A stretch of DNA of 64,000 nucleotides from Plazaster borealis (taxonomy: Eukaryota > Echinodermata > Asteroidea > Forcipulatida > Labidiasteridae). Below the pieces are notes generated by a model that was not told the origin of the DNA, did not search any database, and saw only the letters and a list, made by a program, of their open reading frames with translations. Below, one piece after another: positions 44,397 to 55,715 of this stretch (positions within the stretch are counted from its first letter, which is position 1; every line of letters begins with the position of its first letter). The stretch covers positions 9,920,001 to 9,984,000 of the forward strand of contig CM037472.1 in the NCBI GenBank assembly GCA_021014325.1, given 5' to 3'. A program made the position numbers and the translations under genes.

Positions 44397-46320
44397 CTCT
44401 TAGTGTTTGTACATCAGGCTAGTGACCAAACTGAGCCCTATGGGTATCTAAGAAGCAGGTTTGACTAGCCCTCAGCACTCTTAGTGTTTGTACATCAGGC
44501 TAGTGACTAAACTGAGCCCTATGGGTATCTAAGAAGCAGGGTTTGACTAGCCCTCAGCACTCTTAGTGTTTGTACATCAGGCTAGTGACTAAACTGAGCC
44601 CTATGGGTATCTAAGAAGCAGGTTTGACTAGCCCTCAGCACTCTTAGTGTTTGTACATCAGGTTAGTGACTAAACTGAGCCCTATGGGTATCTAAGAAGC
44701 AGGTTTGACTAGCCCTCAGCACTCTTAGTGTTTGTACATCAGGCTAGTGACTAAACTGAGCCCTATGGGTATCTAAGAAGCAGGTTTGACTAGCCCTCAG
44801 CACTCTTAGTGTTTGTACATCAGGCTAGTGACTAAACTGAGTCCTATGGGTATCTAAGAAGCAGGTTTGACTAGCCCTCAGCACTCTTAGTGTTTGTACA
44901 TCAGGCTAGTGACTAAACTAAGCCCTATGGGTATCTAAGAAGCAGGTTTGACTAGCCCTCAGCACTCTTAGTGTTTGTACATCAGGCTAGTGACTAAACT
45001 GAGCCCTATGGGTATCTAAGAAGCAGGTTTGACTAGCCCTCAGCACTCTTAGTGTTTGTACATCAGGCTAGTGGCTAAACTGAGTCCTATGGGTATCTAA
45101 GAAGCAGGGTTTGACTAGCCCTCAGCACTCTTAGTGTTTGTACATCAGGCTAGTGACTAAACTAAGCCCTATGGGTATCTAAGAAGCAGGGTTTGACTAG
45201 CCCTCAACACTCTTAGTGTTTGTACATCAGGCTAGTGGCTAAACTGAGCCCTATGGGTATCTAAGAAGCAGGGTTTGACTAGCCCTCAGCACTCTTAGTG
45301 TTTGTACATCAGGCTAGTGGCTAAACTGAGCCCTATGGGTATCTAAGAAGCAGGGTTTGACTAGCCCTCAACACTCTTAGTGTTTGTACATCAGGCTAGT
45401 GACTAAACTGAGCCCTATGGGTATCTAAGAAGCAGGGTTTGACTAGCCCTCAGCACTCTTAGTGTTTGTACATCAGGCTAGTGGCTAAACTGAGCCCTAT
45501 GGGTATCTAAGAAGCAGGGTTTGACTAGCCCTCAGCACTCTTAGTGTTTGTACATCAGGCTAGTGGCTAAACTGAGTCCTATGGGTATCTAAGAAGCAGG
45601 TTTGACTAGCCCTCAACACTCTTAGTGTTTGTACATCAGGTTAGTGACTAAACTGAGTCCTATGGGTATCTAAGAAGCAGGTTTGACTAGCCCTCAACAC
45701 TCTTAGTGTTTGTACATCGGGCTAGTGACTAAACTGAGTCCTATGGGTATCTAAGAAGCAGGTTTGACTAGCCCTCAGCACTCTTAGTGTTTGTACATCA
45801 GGCTAGTGACTAAACTTAGCGCTATGGGTATCTAAGAAGCAGGGTTTGACTAGCCCTCAGCACTCTTAGTGTTTGTACATCAGACTAGTGACTAAACTGA
45901 GCCCTATGGGTATCTAAGAAGCAGGGTTTGACTAGCCCTCAGCACTCTTAGTGTTTGTACATCAGGCTAGTGGCTAAACTGAGCCCTATGGGTATCTAAG
46001 AAGCAGGTTTGACTAGCCCTCAACACTCTTAGTGTTTGTACATCGGGCTAGTGACTAAACTGAGTCCTATGGGTATCTAAGAAGCAGGGTTTGACTAGCC
46101 CTCAACACTCTTAGTGTTTGTACATCGGGCTAGTGACTAAACTGAGCCCTATGGGTATCTAAGAAGCAGGTTTGACTAGCCCTCAGCACTCTTAGTGTTT
46201 GTACATCAGGTTAGTGACTAAACTAAGCCCCAAGGGTATCTAAGAAGCAGGTTTGACTAGCCCTCAACACTCTTAGTGTTTGCACATCAGGCTAGTGACT
46301 AAACTGAGCCCTATGGGTAT
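44397..46320. repeat. Minisatellite, 81/82-bp unit, about 24 copies
   Basis: Each unit begins CTCTTAGTGTTTGTACATCA and contains CTATGGGTATCTAAGAAGCA and TTTGACTAGCCCTCA. Length alternates by one base (AAGCAGGTTTG or AAGCAGGGTTTG), and substitutions such as GAGCCC/GAGTCC and GTGACT/GTGGCT are spread over units in a pattern that suggests blocks of several units were copied. The last unit breaks off at about 46320. Non-coding: stops occur in all frames. Confidence 0.95.
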
Positions 46321-46722
46321 GTTTCCACAGTGTGGTTGATCATGTCTCTTTATCTGTAGTACCTTCTCAAGGCCTATGAGGGTTGAAGTTGTTATTACAC
46401 TTAGCCACAGGTCAGCAACTTTTATTAGTTTTAACTCACCATGATTATACATCATAGCATCCTCCCCCTGTATCAGACCTCATCACCTTAATGTCTGTAG
46501 GTCAATTAGTTAAGACATCTGGACTGTGAGGGCTGACTACCAGCAAGATTATCTGTCAGCTGGAAATGACAAGGAAATTGTTTAAGGCATATAAAGGCAG
46601 CTTCCCTTGAGAAGAAGCAAAGTTTTAAAAAACATGTTGAGTATTGATACATGTACCAAGTGAATAAACAGCAACATAACTATTATTTCACTCCCTGACT
46701 TTAATTCAGGGGATTGTCTTAC

Positions 46723-46834
46723 CTGAGAGGACTGTTCCTCCAAATTATGTTTCAACCAAGCAAAAGGTCCAAATGGACGACAGTCATTGTGAACATCTGG
46801 ATTCCACAAGAAGAAGTCAAGGTTCTTTTCCAAT
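46723..46834 (-). CDS. Possible minus-strand exon with good donor, unrecognised
   Basis: The frame NLDFFLWNPDVHNDCRPFGP then AWLKHNLEEQSSQ ends exactly at a consensus donor CAG|GTAAGA (exon end 46723). A usable acceptor (CCACCAG, about 46838) allows a 37-codon exon. Upstream on the same strand another frame (from an acceptor TTATTCTCTTTCAG near 46942; TAAQDIHHVLSWQSEVDEPS) is open but out of register. Protein-like composition; family not recognised. Confidence 0.35.
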
Positions 46835-46976
46835 GCCCCTGGTGGTCATTTCCATCCTAGTTGGAGGACATCTCAACTGTATGGATGGTTCATCTACTTC
46901 ACTTTGCCAAGACAAGACGTGGTGGATATCCTGGGCAGCCGTCTGAAAGAGAATAACTCTCCCTTTGTGAATTGTA

Positions 46977-47055
46977 AAACACAAGACCATCGGACTTGTC
47001 CAGTCTTGAGTTTACTGGCCCCAATGCTAAAATCACTGGCCTCCGGTCCAGTGTA
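46977..47055. repeat. Second copy of the dispersed repeat at 8968-9043
   Basis: AAAACACAAGACC, CTTGTCCAGTCTTGAGTTTA and CACTGGCCTCCGGTCCAGTG line up with the earlier copy. The two copies differ by scattered substitutions. Confidence 0.6.
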
Positions 47056-47099
47056 AATTTTGTGCCCTACCAGCCTTCGATGCATCATCAAAGGTCCAC

Positions 47100-50000
47100 A
47101 AGGCTTTGATGTTTGCAGGGAAAGCTGAATATAGGTTTGCGCTATACACTTGCATCCAGTCAGCGTTGTAGCCACGCCGGTCGGCACCGGTCGGGTGTAA
47201 CTGGCACTAGCTTCTGCCAACCGCCACACAGACAAAATGAACATCCTACCGACCAGCACAAAATGCAGCAAAAACTATATTAAAATCAACAGAAAACACC
47301 CCCAAACTACCACTTTCACGCAGCTGCATGTTCAGTTTGAACAAAAAATAAGGAAAACGAAAACAACGACATAAATAACCGGTAAATTTTGTGTAAAAAA
47401 AAAAATTTTAAAAAGAAGCGAACCGCAACACTTTATGCCACCGATCGTGTACAAATCAAATACTTTGGAAAGAACAGTCAATACCATACCGTATGGACGC
47501 TGCCATGTGCTAGCAACGCTGCGCCGGCAATCGATGTACGATGGAAACCAGACCAATTCTATGAATTCACGTACAAAATTGTGAGTCCGTTTACAGATCA
47601 TAATACTTGACAAAACACGTACGTCCCGTGCACGACCAAACTCATGCAATATCGACTGCTAGATGGAAGACTTTACGTGTCTGCGCATGCTTGGAAAAGG
47701 GTTTTTCCCTTGACGTTGCAATAATCATCATCGTTGGTGCGCGGACTAAACTTGTATCAGCTCCCCGCTCAAGTATTTAATCAGGTGTTTACATCAGGGT
47801 TCTCCACACACGGTTTTGTCCGGGCGCTGCGCCCGGACAAAAAATGTAGCGCCCGGACAAAAGCGTCGTGCGCCCAGACAAAAAAATGTCGACAAATACT
47901 TGATACGACGAACACAAACCACCGTTTCAATGCGCTAGTAGATCGATCTTTTGTAGTAATAGTATGCAGCGACTGGTACCCAGAAGTCAGCTATTTCGTA
48001 ACGGCATTTCGCGTGCATTTTTCTCTGTGTCGCAGGGCATCCTGACTACATTTTTACTCGATGAACGGAACCTTGTATCCAAGACTCAATAATTGAGTCG
48101 ACCCCGCGCTATCATGAGAGATATTATTATTGTACATTGTCCATCAGGGGCCCGAGGTTGACAATTCTTTGGACGTTGAAACAAACAGCGTGATATTAGG
48201 AGACCGATCAGAGAGTTCAAAAAAAAAACGGACGCAAATCTGAAACTCGCATTCCGAGTAGAAGCTATCGGGCGATCATGCACAAAGTGGATGGATTTTT
48301 TTAGTTCAGGATCAGTGGCTTTGTTTGTGCTGAAATGATTTGCACAAAAATGTTTGCACAATCAGTCGATCTTGCAGGAATAGTTTGTGCAATTGCCGAT
48401 CGTGCAGGAATTTTGTGACCCTTATTAGGATCTATTAAACCTGGAAAGTGTGTTGACATCTGCTGGCTTTCTGGTCCTTGCTCTATGCTTATAGTTTTCT
48501 GCCTTTTCTATTTTTACATTCGAGGCCTGGTATTTTGTAAGAGTTACCATCAGCGTTGTCACTACGCCGGTCGGTGCCGGTCGGGCCTGCCGGCACTCGG
48601 AGATTCCCGACCGGCACTTTTCCTTGCTAACAGCTTTACCGACTGGCACTATTTCGACCGGCAATGCTGAATATTTCGTTACTTTGTTATCAGAAGCCAA
48701 CAATAAATTCCAGTATTTATGACAAAATACATTGCGTTTCGTTTTAATATCCATTCCTGACAGTCCCTGACAATTTCTGACAAATACTCATTGATGATAA
48801 CTTCTCATTTTCGTGCGTCTTAATTTATTTTGTCCCGGTCTGGTTGTACCGTATCAACTACCGTGCAAATATGCAGCAATGTGGTACGTAACGTCTACCT
48901 TATTCGTGGGACTGCAACTTTTCACGTGTAGTAGTTCCGCCCAAACTTGAAAATCGCCCAACTATAGTTGGAATCGCAGTATCTCATTGCAGTGAGGTTA
49001 CCGTCAGAGCTCTATGGGCGATCCCAACTATAGTTGCGGCTCCCCAACTGTATCACTCAAGGTGCTATAGTTTGGGCGATTGCCAAGTTTGGCAGTGACG
49101 GATCATTCATAGTGATTTTCCCTTTGCCTGCACGTGCAATTCCACTGGCGCTTGTGTATGATAACTTCTACTGTATTATTGTGGACAGCTGATTGTGGAC
49201 AAGCAATTCCTGTAACACATGCAGTATCACTTGCGTGCGGGTCTGACGGGACAGCTAATTCTTTGCAGGGAGATCTTTTCAGCAATCACAGTCGCTCAGA
49301 CATTTTACTTATAAAATATAACAATAAGTACCGCAGTAGAGGTCAAACATTTTAAGAAATTCAGGAATCAGGTTATTCAATTTAGTTGATTAAGAAAACA
49401 TTTATAAAATATTATGAGACAAGTTTAGAATCTTCAATAAATCGGACAAACTTGGCTGCATGGGGTAAACTTACCTATTGAATAATAGAATAATCCTGTA
49501 CAATGAATGAACGAAGCTTGGCAGGCTCAACACGCTATCGCCGTGTTGCCTCGATCTTGTTGTATTTTCTGTATCTCCATGGTTCGTTCATCCATGGTTC
49601 GTTTGGCGCCTTAAGTTTTAAGGCATAAGGTAGGGGTGGTGGTGGTGCCATTTTGTCAAGTAAATATTTTGTTAAAAATTTGATAGAAATTATAGCAATT
49701 GTCATTGTCTGCTATGATGTATTGTTTCATCAAAAGAGATGCTTACTGCAATGGCGTCCATAGCAACACTCACTTCACATTTTTAGCGTGAATTTTACCA
49801 TCTTGAAAAAAAATTCCGACCGGCACTAAATTTGGGCTAGTGACAACACTGTGGTTACCATAATACATACACTTCCATTAATTTCTTGTACTGGTACAGA
49901 CAATACAATGTGTACTTTACTTGAATCACTGTCATGAAAATGAAAATAACAGATTTACGTACCTAAAAACCCCTTACAAAAATACATAATTTATGTCTCA

Positions 50001-50215
50001 GTTAACGCCTACAAATCCATTTTTAAAGCAGCAAAACCAAAAAATTCCAGGGGCTTCACCCCTGGACCCCACCGGGGCCCTAGAGCAGGCCCCTGGACCC
50101 CACCGGGGCCCTAGAGCAGGCCCCTGGACCCCACGCCGTGAAAACGCTCCGATCGCTTCGCTCGCTATGCTCAATTTTAGCCGGCACTCAAAACTTTCTA
50201 GCTACAACCCTGCTT
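47100..50215. repeat. GC-rich region of dispersed 'CCGGTCGG' repeats
   Basis: The phrase CAGCGTTGT-G/C-AC-ACGCCGGTCGG occurs at about 47160 and 48550. CCGACCGGCAC occurs near 48607 and 49817. GGCGCTGCGCCCGGACAAAA with repeated CGCCCGGACAAAA lies at about 47822-47885. At about 50055-50130 a 40-bp unit containing CCCCTGGACCCCACCGGGGC is repeated. Related frames (46894-47271 and 48425-48754 minus) share PTGV(A/V)TTL from these repeats and are not genes. 47668-47745 is a copy of 12452-12530. Confidence 0.5.
48941..49092. mobile_element. Fold-back element with two internal ACTATAGT palindromes
   Basis: Left CCAAACTTGAAAATCGCCCA and right TGGGCGATTGCCAAGTTTGG are complementary apart from small differences. 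CCCAACTATAGTTGG (48957-48971) is a perfect palindrome and recurs almost unchanged at 49023-49036. About 150 bp, no coding. Confidence 0.7.
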
Positions 50216-50365
50216 GCATCTGTCCTGGCTTTAAACTGTATTTTAACTTTAAAGGGATTTTCGCATCCCTGGAATTTTGCAAAGGGCACTTCCATTGGGA
50301 AATCTTAAAGTCCTTGGGAAACTTTTGAAGGGGCACCAAAGACAAGGGGGGCTACAGAGGTCATG

Positions 50366-50707
50366 GCCTCCGTGTAATTTCAGGCCTATTTGGGTTATTG
50401 AAAGAATGCATGTTCAAACCTTCAAAGTTTTCAGTTAAGACTTACCATACATTTTTAAAATAAGGATTTGTGTCCTGTCCAGCAACCCATCTCTCTCTGG
50501 TATGTCAGACTCAGAATCTTCTCGGCTATAGAGGTGGCCTCCGTGTAATTTCAGGCCTATTTGGGTTATTGAAAGAATGCATGTTCAAACCTTCAAAGTT
50601 TTCAGTTAAGACATACCATACATTTTGAAAATAAGGATTTGTGTCCTGTCCAGCAACCCATCTCTCTCTGGTATGTCAGACTCAGAATCTTCTCGGCTAT
50701 AGAGGTG
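50366..50707. repeat. Nearly identical tandem duplication, 171-bp unit
   Basis: Copies 50366-50536 and 50537-50707 both begin GCCTCCGTGTAATTTCAGGC and differ at only a few bases. The left part overlaps the end of dispersed repeat E (50220-50390). Confidence 0.85.
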
Positions 50708-50864
50708 GTTTTTAGCCTGCAAAGTATCTAACAGAAAAACGTCTTTTAACGGTGGACTAATGACTTTTAAAAAAAAAATCAGTTTGTACCCGTGTCATAC
50801 TTGGTATAAACCTTCCAGAAAAATTTACTTAAAAAAGCTTGTTTGTGTAGTGGTTAAGACATCT

Positions 50865-51053
50865 GGACCCAATTTCATGGCCTTGCTTCCCAGCACTTGC
50901 TGTCATCTTTCTGCGCTTTACAGGGTATTTCTGCACTACCTGTGTTTGCGTGATGTAGAAACGTGCATCAGCAAAACTCATTGCTACAGTGAAATGCGCT
51001 TACGTAAAGCACTGATTTTTTGCTTACAGTACGCAGAGCCATGAAATTGGCCA
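50865..51053. mobile_element. GGGCCC-family MITE with changed ends
   Basis: GGACCCAATTTCATGGCCTTGC at the left faces GCAGAGCCATGAAATTGGCC at the right. Interior words GCACTTGCTGTCATCTTTCTGC and GCGCTTACGTAAAGCACTGA also oppose. Immediately to the left, TAGTGGTTAAGACATCTGGAC is shared with about 46508-46530. Confidence 0.65.
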
Positions 51054-51059
51054 TACTCT

Positions 51060-51785
51060 AAAACGTAGCAGGTCAAGTATACAGTGTCTATCGCACATCA
51101 TAAAACACAGCATAAAATCAAATAACCTAGCAAGGTCTCTTGACATTTATTTCCCTACAACACTAAAGTCCACACCAACACTAAACTACCTAGAAACATT
51201 GACCTTCCCTTTACAAAAAGCTTTCCATTTTTACATCCAGCACAAGAATGTTAAACTATAGTCATCACATCTTGTACTCCATCTTACAGGTCTGAGTGAC
51301 TTTAGATGGTCCTTGATGTGTAAGTAGGTACACACACAAACATGTCAGGACTTCTTGAACTTGAATAGCCTCATATGCTAACTCTCCAGGGATCTGGATG
51401 TTTTTTTCTTCATGTTTGGATCTTCGTGTTTCAGCTTACAGGAGTCTGGCGTTGTTTCCATCACACTGCTCATCTTTGTCCTTCTAATTTCAGCTCCCTT
51501 GTCTGCAAACCTCCAGTTAAGTTTGAAGGATTCACTAAGATTAGGGTTTTAAATCTCATCAAGTTTTTCGTAGGCATTGTCTCTTTCTTTCCTGGACTAT
51601 CACGTCTTCGTCTTGAACTTCACAACATCACATGCTGGATGCTTATCTTTGCAAAGCAATTCAATGCATCTTTACTGGTCTACGATCTACAGGATTAGTG
51701 GCCGAGTTCCTTGCTGGAGAGTGACTCTGTTTATGGTACATGTTGTCATTAGATAGTCCTTCAGATCTCATCCAGGTCTTAACAG
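51060..51785. other. Unclassified stretch
   Basis: The plus frame at 51375-51698 is open for 107 codons but has no recognised domain and no partner. Not called as a gene. Confidence 0.4.
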
Positions 51786-51790
51786 TCATA

Positions 51791-51985
51791 CTTCAACACT
51801 CTGGTGGGATGACAGTGTAATCATTAACTCCAACCCTTGCATTACTCTCAGCATTATCAGTGGCTTATGGTTCACTCCAGGTGAATGCTTCAACACTCTG
51901 GTGTAATCATCCACTCCATCCCTTGCATTACTCTCAGCATTATCAGTGGCTTATGGTTCACTCCAGGTGAATGCTTCAATACACC
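51791..51985. repeat. Tandem duplication, 97-bp unit
   Basis: CTTCAACACTCTGGTG starts at 51791 and 51888. Both are followed by CCCTTGCATTACTCTCAGCA and GGTTCACTCCAGGTGAATGC. The second copy has a short deletion. Confidence 0.8.
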
Positions 51986-52030
51986 TCGTATAACTGGATC
52001 ACTCCTACATCATTTCCACCCTTTCACCAG

Positions 52031-52326
52031 ATACAGTTAGCAGCTAAGGGATTGCTCCCTCAATGTAAACAGTCAAACACCATGATTCAATTTAATTCAA
52101 TGTTACATTTATTTCCATATTGATCACTGCAGCACACAGACAAATCAACAGACAAATAATGGGCAAAAGAAATATTGAGATACAGTTAGTAGCTAAGGGA
52201 TTGCTCCCTCAATGTAAACAGTCAAACACCATGATTCAATTTAATTCAATGTTACATTTATTTCCATATTGATCACTGCAGCACACAGACAAATCAACAG
52301 ACAAATAATGGGCAAAAGAAATATAG
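52031..52326. repeat. Tandem duplication, 149-bp unit
   Basis: Copies begin ATACAGTTAG at 52031 and 52180 and run to GGGCAAAAGAAATAT with only one or two differences. The unit contains CAATTTAATTCAATGTTACA, a string resembling LINE 3' ends. Confidence 0.85.
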
Positions 52327-52749
52327 AGGTACAACAAACTCAACAAGAAATAATTCTTTAAAAACAATATTTGGTGTTAATTTCCTTCTAAGACATGCAA
52401 TTCTTTAAACAAAATAGTAAATAAAAAAATCTTCAAACCCAACAAGCAAACAATGCTTCACCAATAGATATGGTATTATCAGGCAAGATATTTGGTCCTT
52501 GGACAAACTAGGAACATTTTATTGAGTACAATTAAGGACTGACCTACATGCACATGTGGTATACTTTAATAGATTCTTCAGGCTATGAAATCAAAGTTTT
52601 TTCAGATTTTTCCCATGGGCAAGATCAGAAAATCGGACTAAAGCAGGAAGAATATTATGCCTGTATTATTTCCCTTCAATACATTGATCACAGTTTGACA
52701 AAACACACGTTAATATGCATACAATGTTCTTAATTTGACATAGAATCAA
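52327..52749. other. Unclassified stretch
   Basis: AT-rich, no supportable gene. Confidence 0.45.
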
Positions 52750-53153
52750 TCAATGAGGTTGGGGGAGATCGTCAATCAACACACGGACCCAGCTGATCCT
52801 CTCCGTCCAGGTGGATTGATCCTTCATGTAGGAGTGCAGATCTTCATTCAGGTGGACTCCTTAGGGTGTCAATGTAGGATGACATCCTCTTGCCTCTGGA
52901 GACTAGTCCTTGGGTTGGTTCCAACAAGATGAGGGAGGAGGTTGCCAGTTCAGGGTGCCGAAAAAAGGGCCCTGCAAGTTTCATCTGTTGCTCACAAGTC
53001 TTCTCCAATACTTTTGGTAGTCAGCCATTGTGTTCCTCATTGGATGCCACATCCAAGGCCATTTTCAGCATATAGGTGTACCTCCCATCCAAGGTCTTCT
53101 CCTGCTGGGTAGTGAGCATCCAGGTTTCCGTACCATTCAGTAAGATTGACTCA
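52750..53153 (-). pseudogene. C-terminal fragment of a non-LTR retrotransposon ORF2
   Basis: The minus frame reads ESILLNGTETWMLTTQQEKT, LDGRYTYMLKMALDV, then after a shift KLAGPFFRHPELATSSLIL and EPTQGLVSRGKRMSSYIDTL. This is the conserved tail after the reverse transcriptase in a widespread LINE group (Y-G-S-E-T-W-T-L-T, LDGCYTRMLR, G-H-x-x-R-x-P-E, W-E-P-x-x-G-x-x-SRGR). It has frameshifts and stops and no catalytic domain. Confidence 0.75.
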
Positions 53154-54049
53154 ACTCAGAATAAAAACAATACACTTCTTGGGGTCAGTGACTTTAGGGC
53201 AAATTTATTTCCTTTCTCTGACAAGACAACCATCACAGTTGGTCAAAACACACAGCACAACAATAATTTGTCGCATTTTTCTTATAGAGGCAAATCGGCA
53301 TTTTTGTCGCTTTTGAGGTTTTTGGTTGTAGGGGGTCTAATAAATTCATCTGTAGATGTTTAAAATTACTATTTTGTCTCTTTCTAAAGTTATTGAAACC
53401 TTTAAAATGACGAATATGTTAAAACGTTTCCTGAATACTGAGGAATCGACAATTTGCTGGTAACTCCTACAGGTAGGATTGTGGGTACATTATACCAGAT
53501 ACCAGCCACATTCATTTGACAACAAAATTACAAATACGCTGAGATTGTTGTTATTATTCATAAAGAATTAAGGTCAATGATATTAAACAAATATGAAAGC
53601 AATCTGTAGATTTAAAAATAAAACCTCCTAATGATTATGTAGAATGATTAGCAACTGAGAATGGCCAAAAGAAAAAAAACCTTTGAATAGTAATCAGTAA
53701 ACTAAGTTTGAAATTAACATCTCAGGATCAAAATGCACAGTCTATAATATTTTAATATCAGCAATTTTATTGTATAATACAGCACAGAGTTCTTAATATC
53801 AAACTGAAAAGTTACTAAAGATTATTAAAGATTGACAAACCAGAAAGCTATACTGCATGATTATATTGACAAACTGTGTACAAGTAGCGTGGTGTTTTTT
53901 CCATACTGACGAATAAGCCTGTTTGAACACGAATGAGCCTGGCGGTCGCAACTTGTGATTAATTAAACCAGTTGATGTTAACTTCCATAAACAAATATAT
54001 GAAGAAACACTACTTAAAAGCAAACTACAAGGATGCAGGCCTGATGCTT

Positions 54050-54185
54050 CACGAAGGCAACAGAGGCAATTGCCTTGGTGCCCCTTAAAATGTTCCAATA
54101 GAAATTTACAATTTCCTCATAGAGGTGCCCTTTTTCACCAAGGAGAAAACGCCTTGGTGCCCTAGCCCTTTCAAAAATGAAGTAT
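54050..54185. repeat. Dispersed repeat E, copy 3
   Basis: CTTGGTGCCCCTTAAAATGT, GAGGTGCCCTTTTTCACCAA and GGCAACAGAGGCAATTGCC match the copies at 18262 and 50220 with many substitutions. Confidence 0.45.
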
Positions 54186-54346
54186 CAGTCCTGATGATAG
54201 CAAGTATTAACATAAAGCAACAAGGTACGAAAACTCATTGAAAAAAAATTCAACCAAAAACTTGATTTACTTGTAATAAACATTCTTCTGATTCATCACC
54301 ATGAGAAAAAAGCAATGAATATATGATCCAGAATGAAACTTAATAC

Positions 54347-54505
54347 AGTTTTCAAATAACAAACCACAAGGGAAACTGACTGGGTAAATTTTTAAATGAT
54401 TTTGGGTTGAACAAAGAAAAATTGACTAGAGCGGAATTTGAACCAACAACCTCCGGTTTAGAGAGCCAGCCCGGCGCTCTACCAACTGAGCTATCTATCC
54501 CTATG
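54347..54505 (-). mobile_element. tRNA-derived SINE, family S, copy 3
   Basis: On the minus strand TAGCTCAGTTGGTAGAGCGC (A box) and GGAGGTTGTTGGTTCAAATT (B box) are followed by the body TCAATTTTTCTTTGTTCAACCC and the tail CAGTTTCCCTTGTGGTTTGT. Best preserved of the three copies. Confidence 0.75.
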
Positions 54506-55715
54506 TTGGCGGTCTCCCTGTTTTGTCAATATCTTTGTTCGGGGGTGCCAGTCACATACCATTCAACTGCAATACAGTTTTATGAGGTCCTAACAGACAA
54601 GGAAAAGGCATTTCCTTGCAATGCATAAACATTATGAATTTTTCAGGCCTGATGTAAGAGCTAATCAATAATGGAAACTCAACAACGAAACACTGTTTGA
54701 CAAATAATAATGTGGTGTTACTGTTAAACACATATCACAAATGACACAGAAAGAAACCAATTCACTTGTTGGGGTCATAGTTTTCCGGGGTCAAATTTAT
54801 TTTCTTAACCCTAAATCTCTAGAGTCTTTGGATTGAGACCCTCCCACATCCTCCAAAATACTCCACTCCATGCTCAACTATGCAAAGTTTAGAAATATAA
54901 AGAATGGTATACCACATTCCAATTACAAGCAATTGTTATTTGGGCCTCAAATCCTAAATCATACAAAGTCTGACTTTAATGAGATTTTGGAGAATTTCAC
55001 TTGGTGGGTTGTAATTTTTAATGGAGGTGGAATAGAGTTCAAACCCTCAACCTGCTTTTTAATAGGTAGTATTAGGTGTTTATTTGCCTGCAAGACAAAC
55101 ATTCCCAGATGGACAAAACACACACCATAATAATAACACTAATTTGATAACAAGAATAAAACCAATTCACTTCTTGGGGTCAGTTATTTGGGGCAAATTT
55201 ATTTCCTTACACTGCACAAGTATCCATATAGTCCTCTAAAATCCTTACTCCCTAAGCCCACTTGCCCATGTGACCTCAATCCTTCTCTCCTATGTCACTC
55301 AACACCAACATGTTCAGACAAATGGGTAAGACTAGAATGCCTGACCCAGTAATAAGCAAATGTTGTGCCTATAGCCCTCAGTCCTTCTGAAACCTTCATT
55401 TTTGGCAAAGAGGGGACAGGCAGTATAACCCTTCATAACTCAGTTCCAAGGACACAGAATAAAACACAATTCACGTTTTGGAAATCATACAAGCAAACGA
55501 ATAATGAAAGTTTAACAAGAAAATGCTTGATTGACAATGATATGAGTTATTACTTTACCTTCAAGACATTCATTCAATAGTCGACAAAACACACATTGCG
55601 AAAAAATACAGAGGTCGTAGTTTTTTTGGGTAAAATTTATTTCCTTAACCTGTATCAGGATTGTACATTGCAATGTTTCGGGGTCATGAGTTTCGTACTA
55701 GCCCCCCAGATACTG

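Larger units (their letters stand above)
53154..55665. repeat. Four diverged direct copies of a block ending 'GGGCAAATTTATTTCCTTA'
   Basis: CACTTCTTGGGGTCAGT plus a GG(C/T)AAATTTATTTCCTT stretch recurs at about 53175-53215, 54762-54806, 55160-55208 and 55612-55650, mostly preceded by an ACAGAATAAAA(C/A)CAATTCA-like word and flanked by GACAAAACACACA. Intervals are irregular (1,590, 400, 450 bp). A SINE (54347) and repeat E (54050) lie between copies. Confidence 0.5.
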
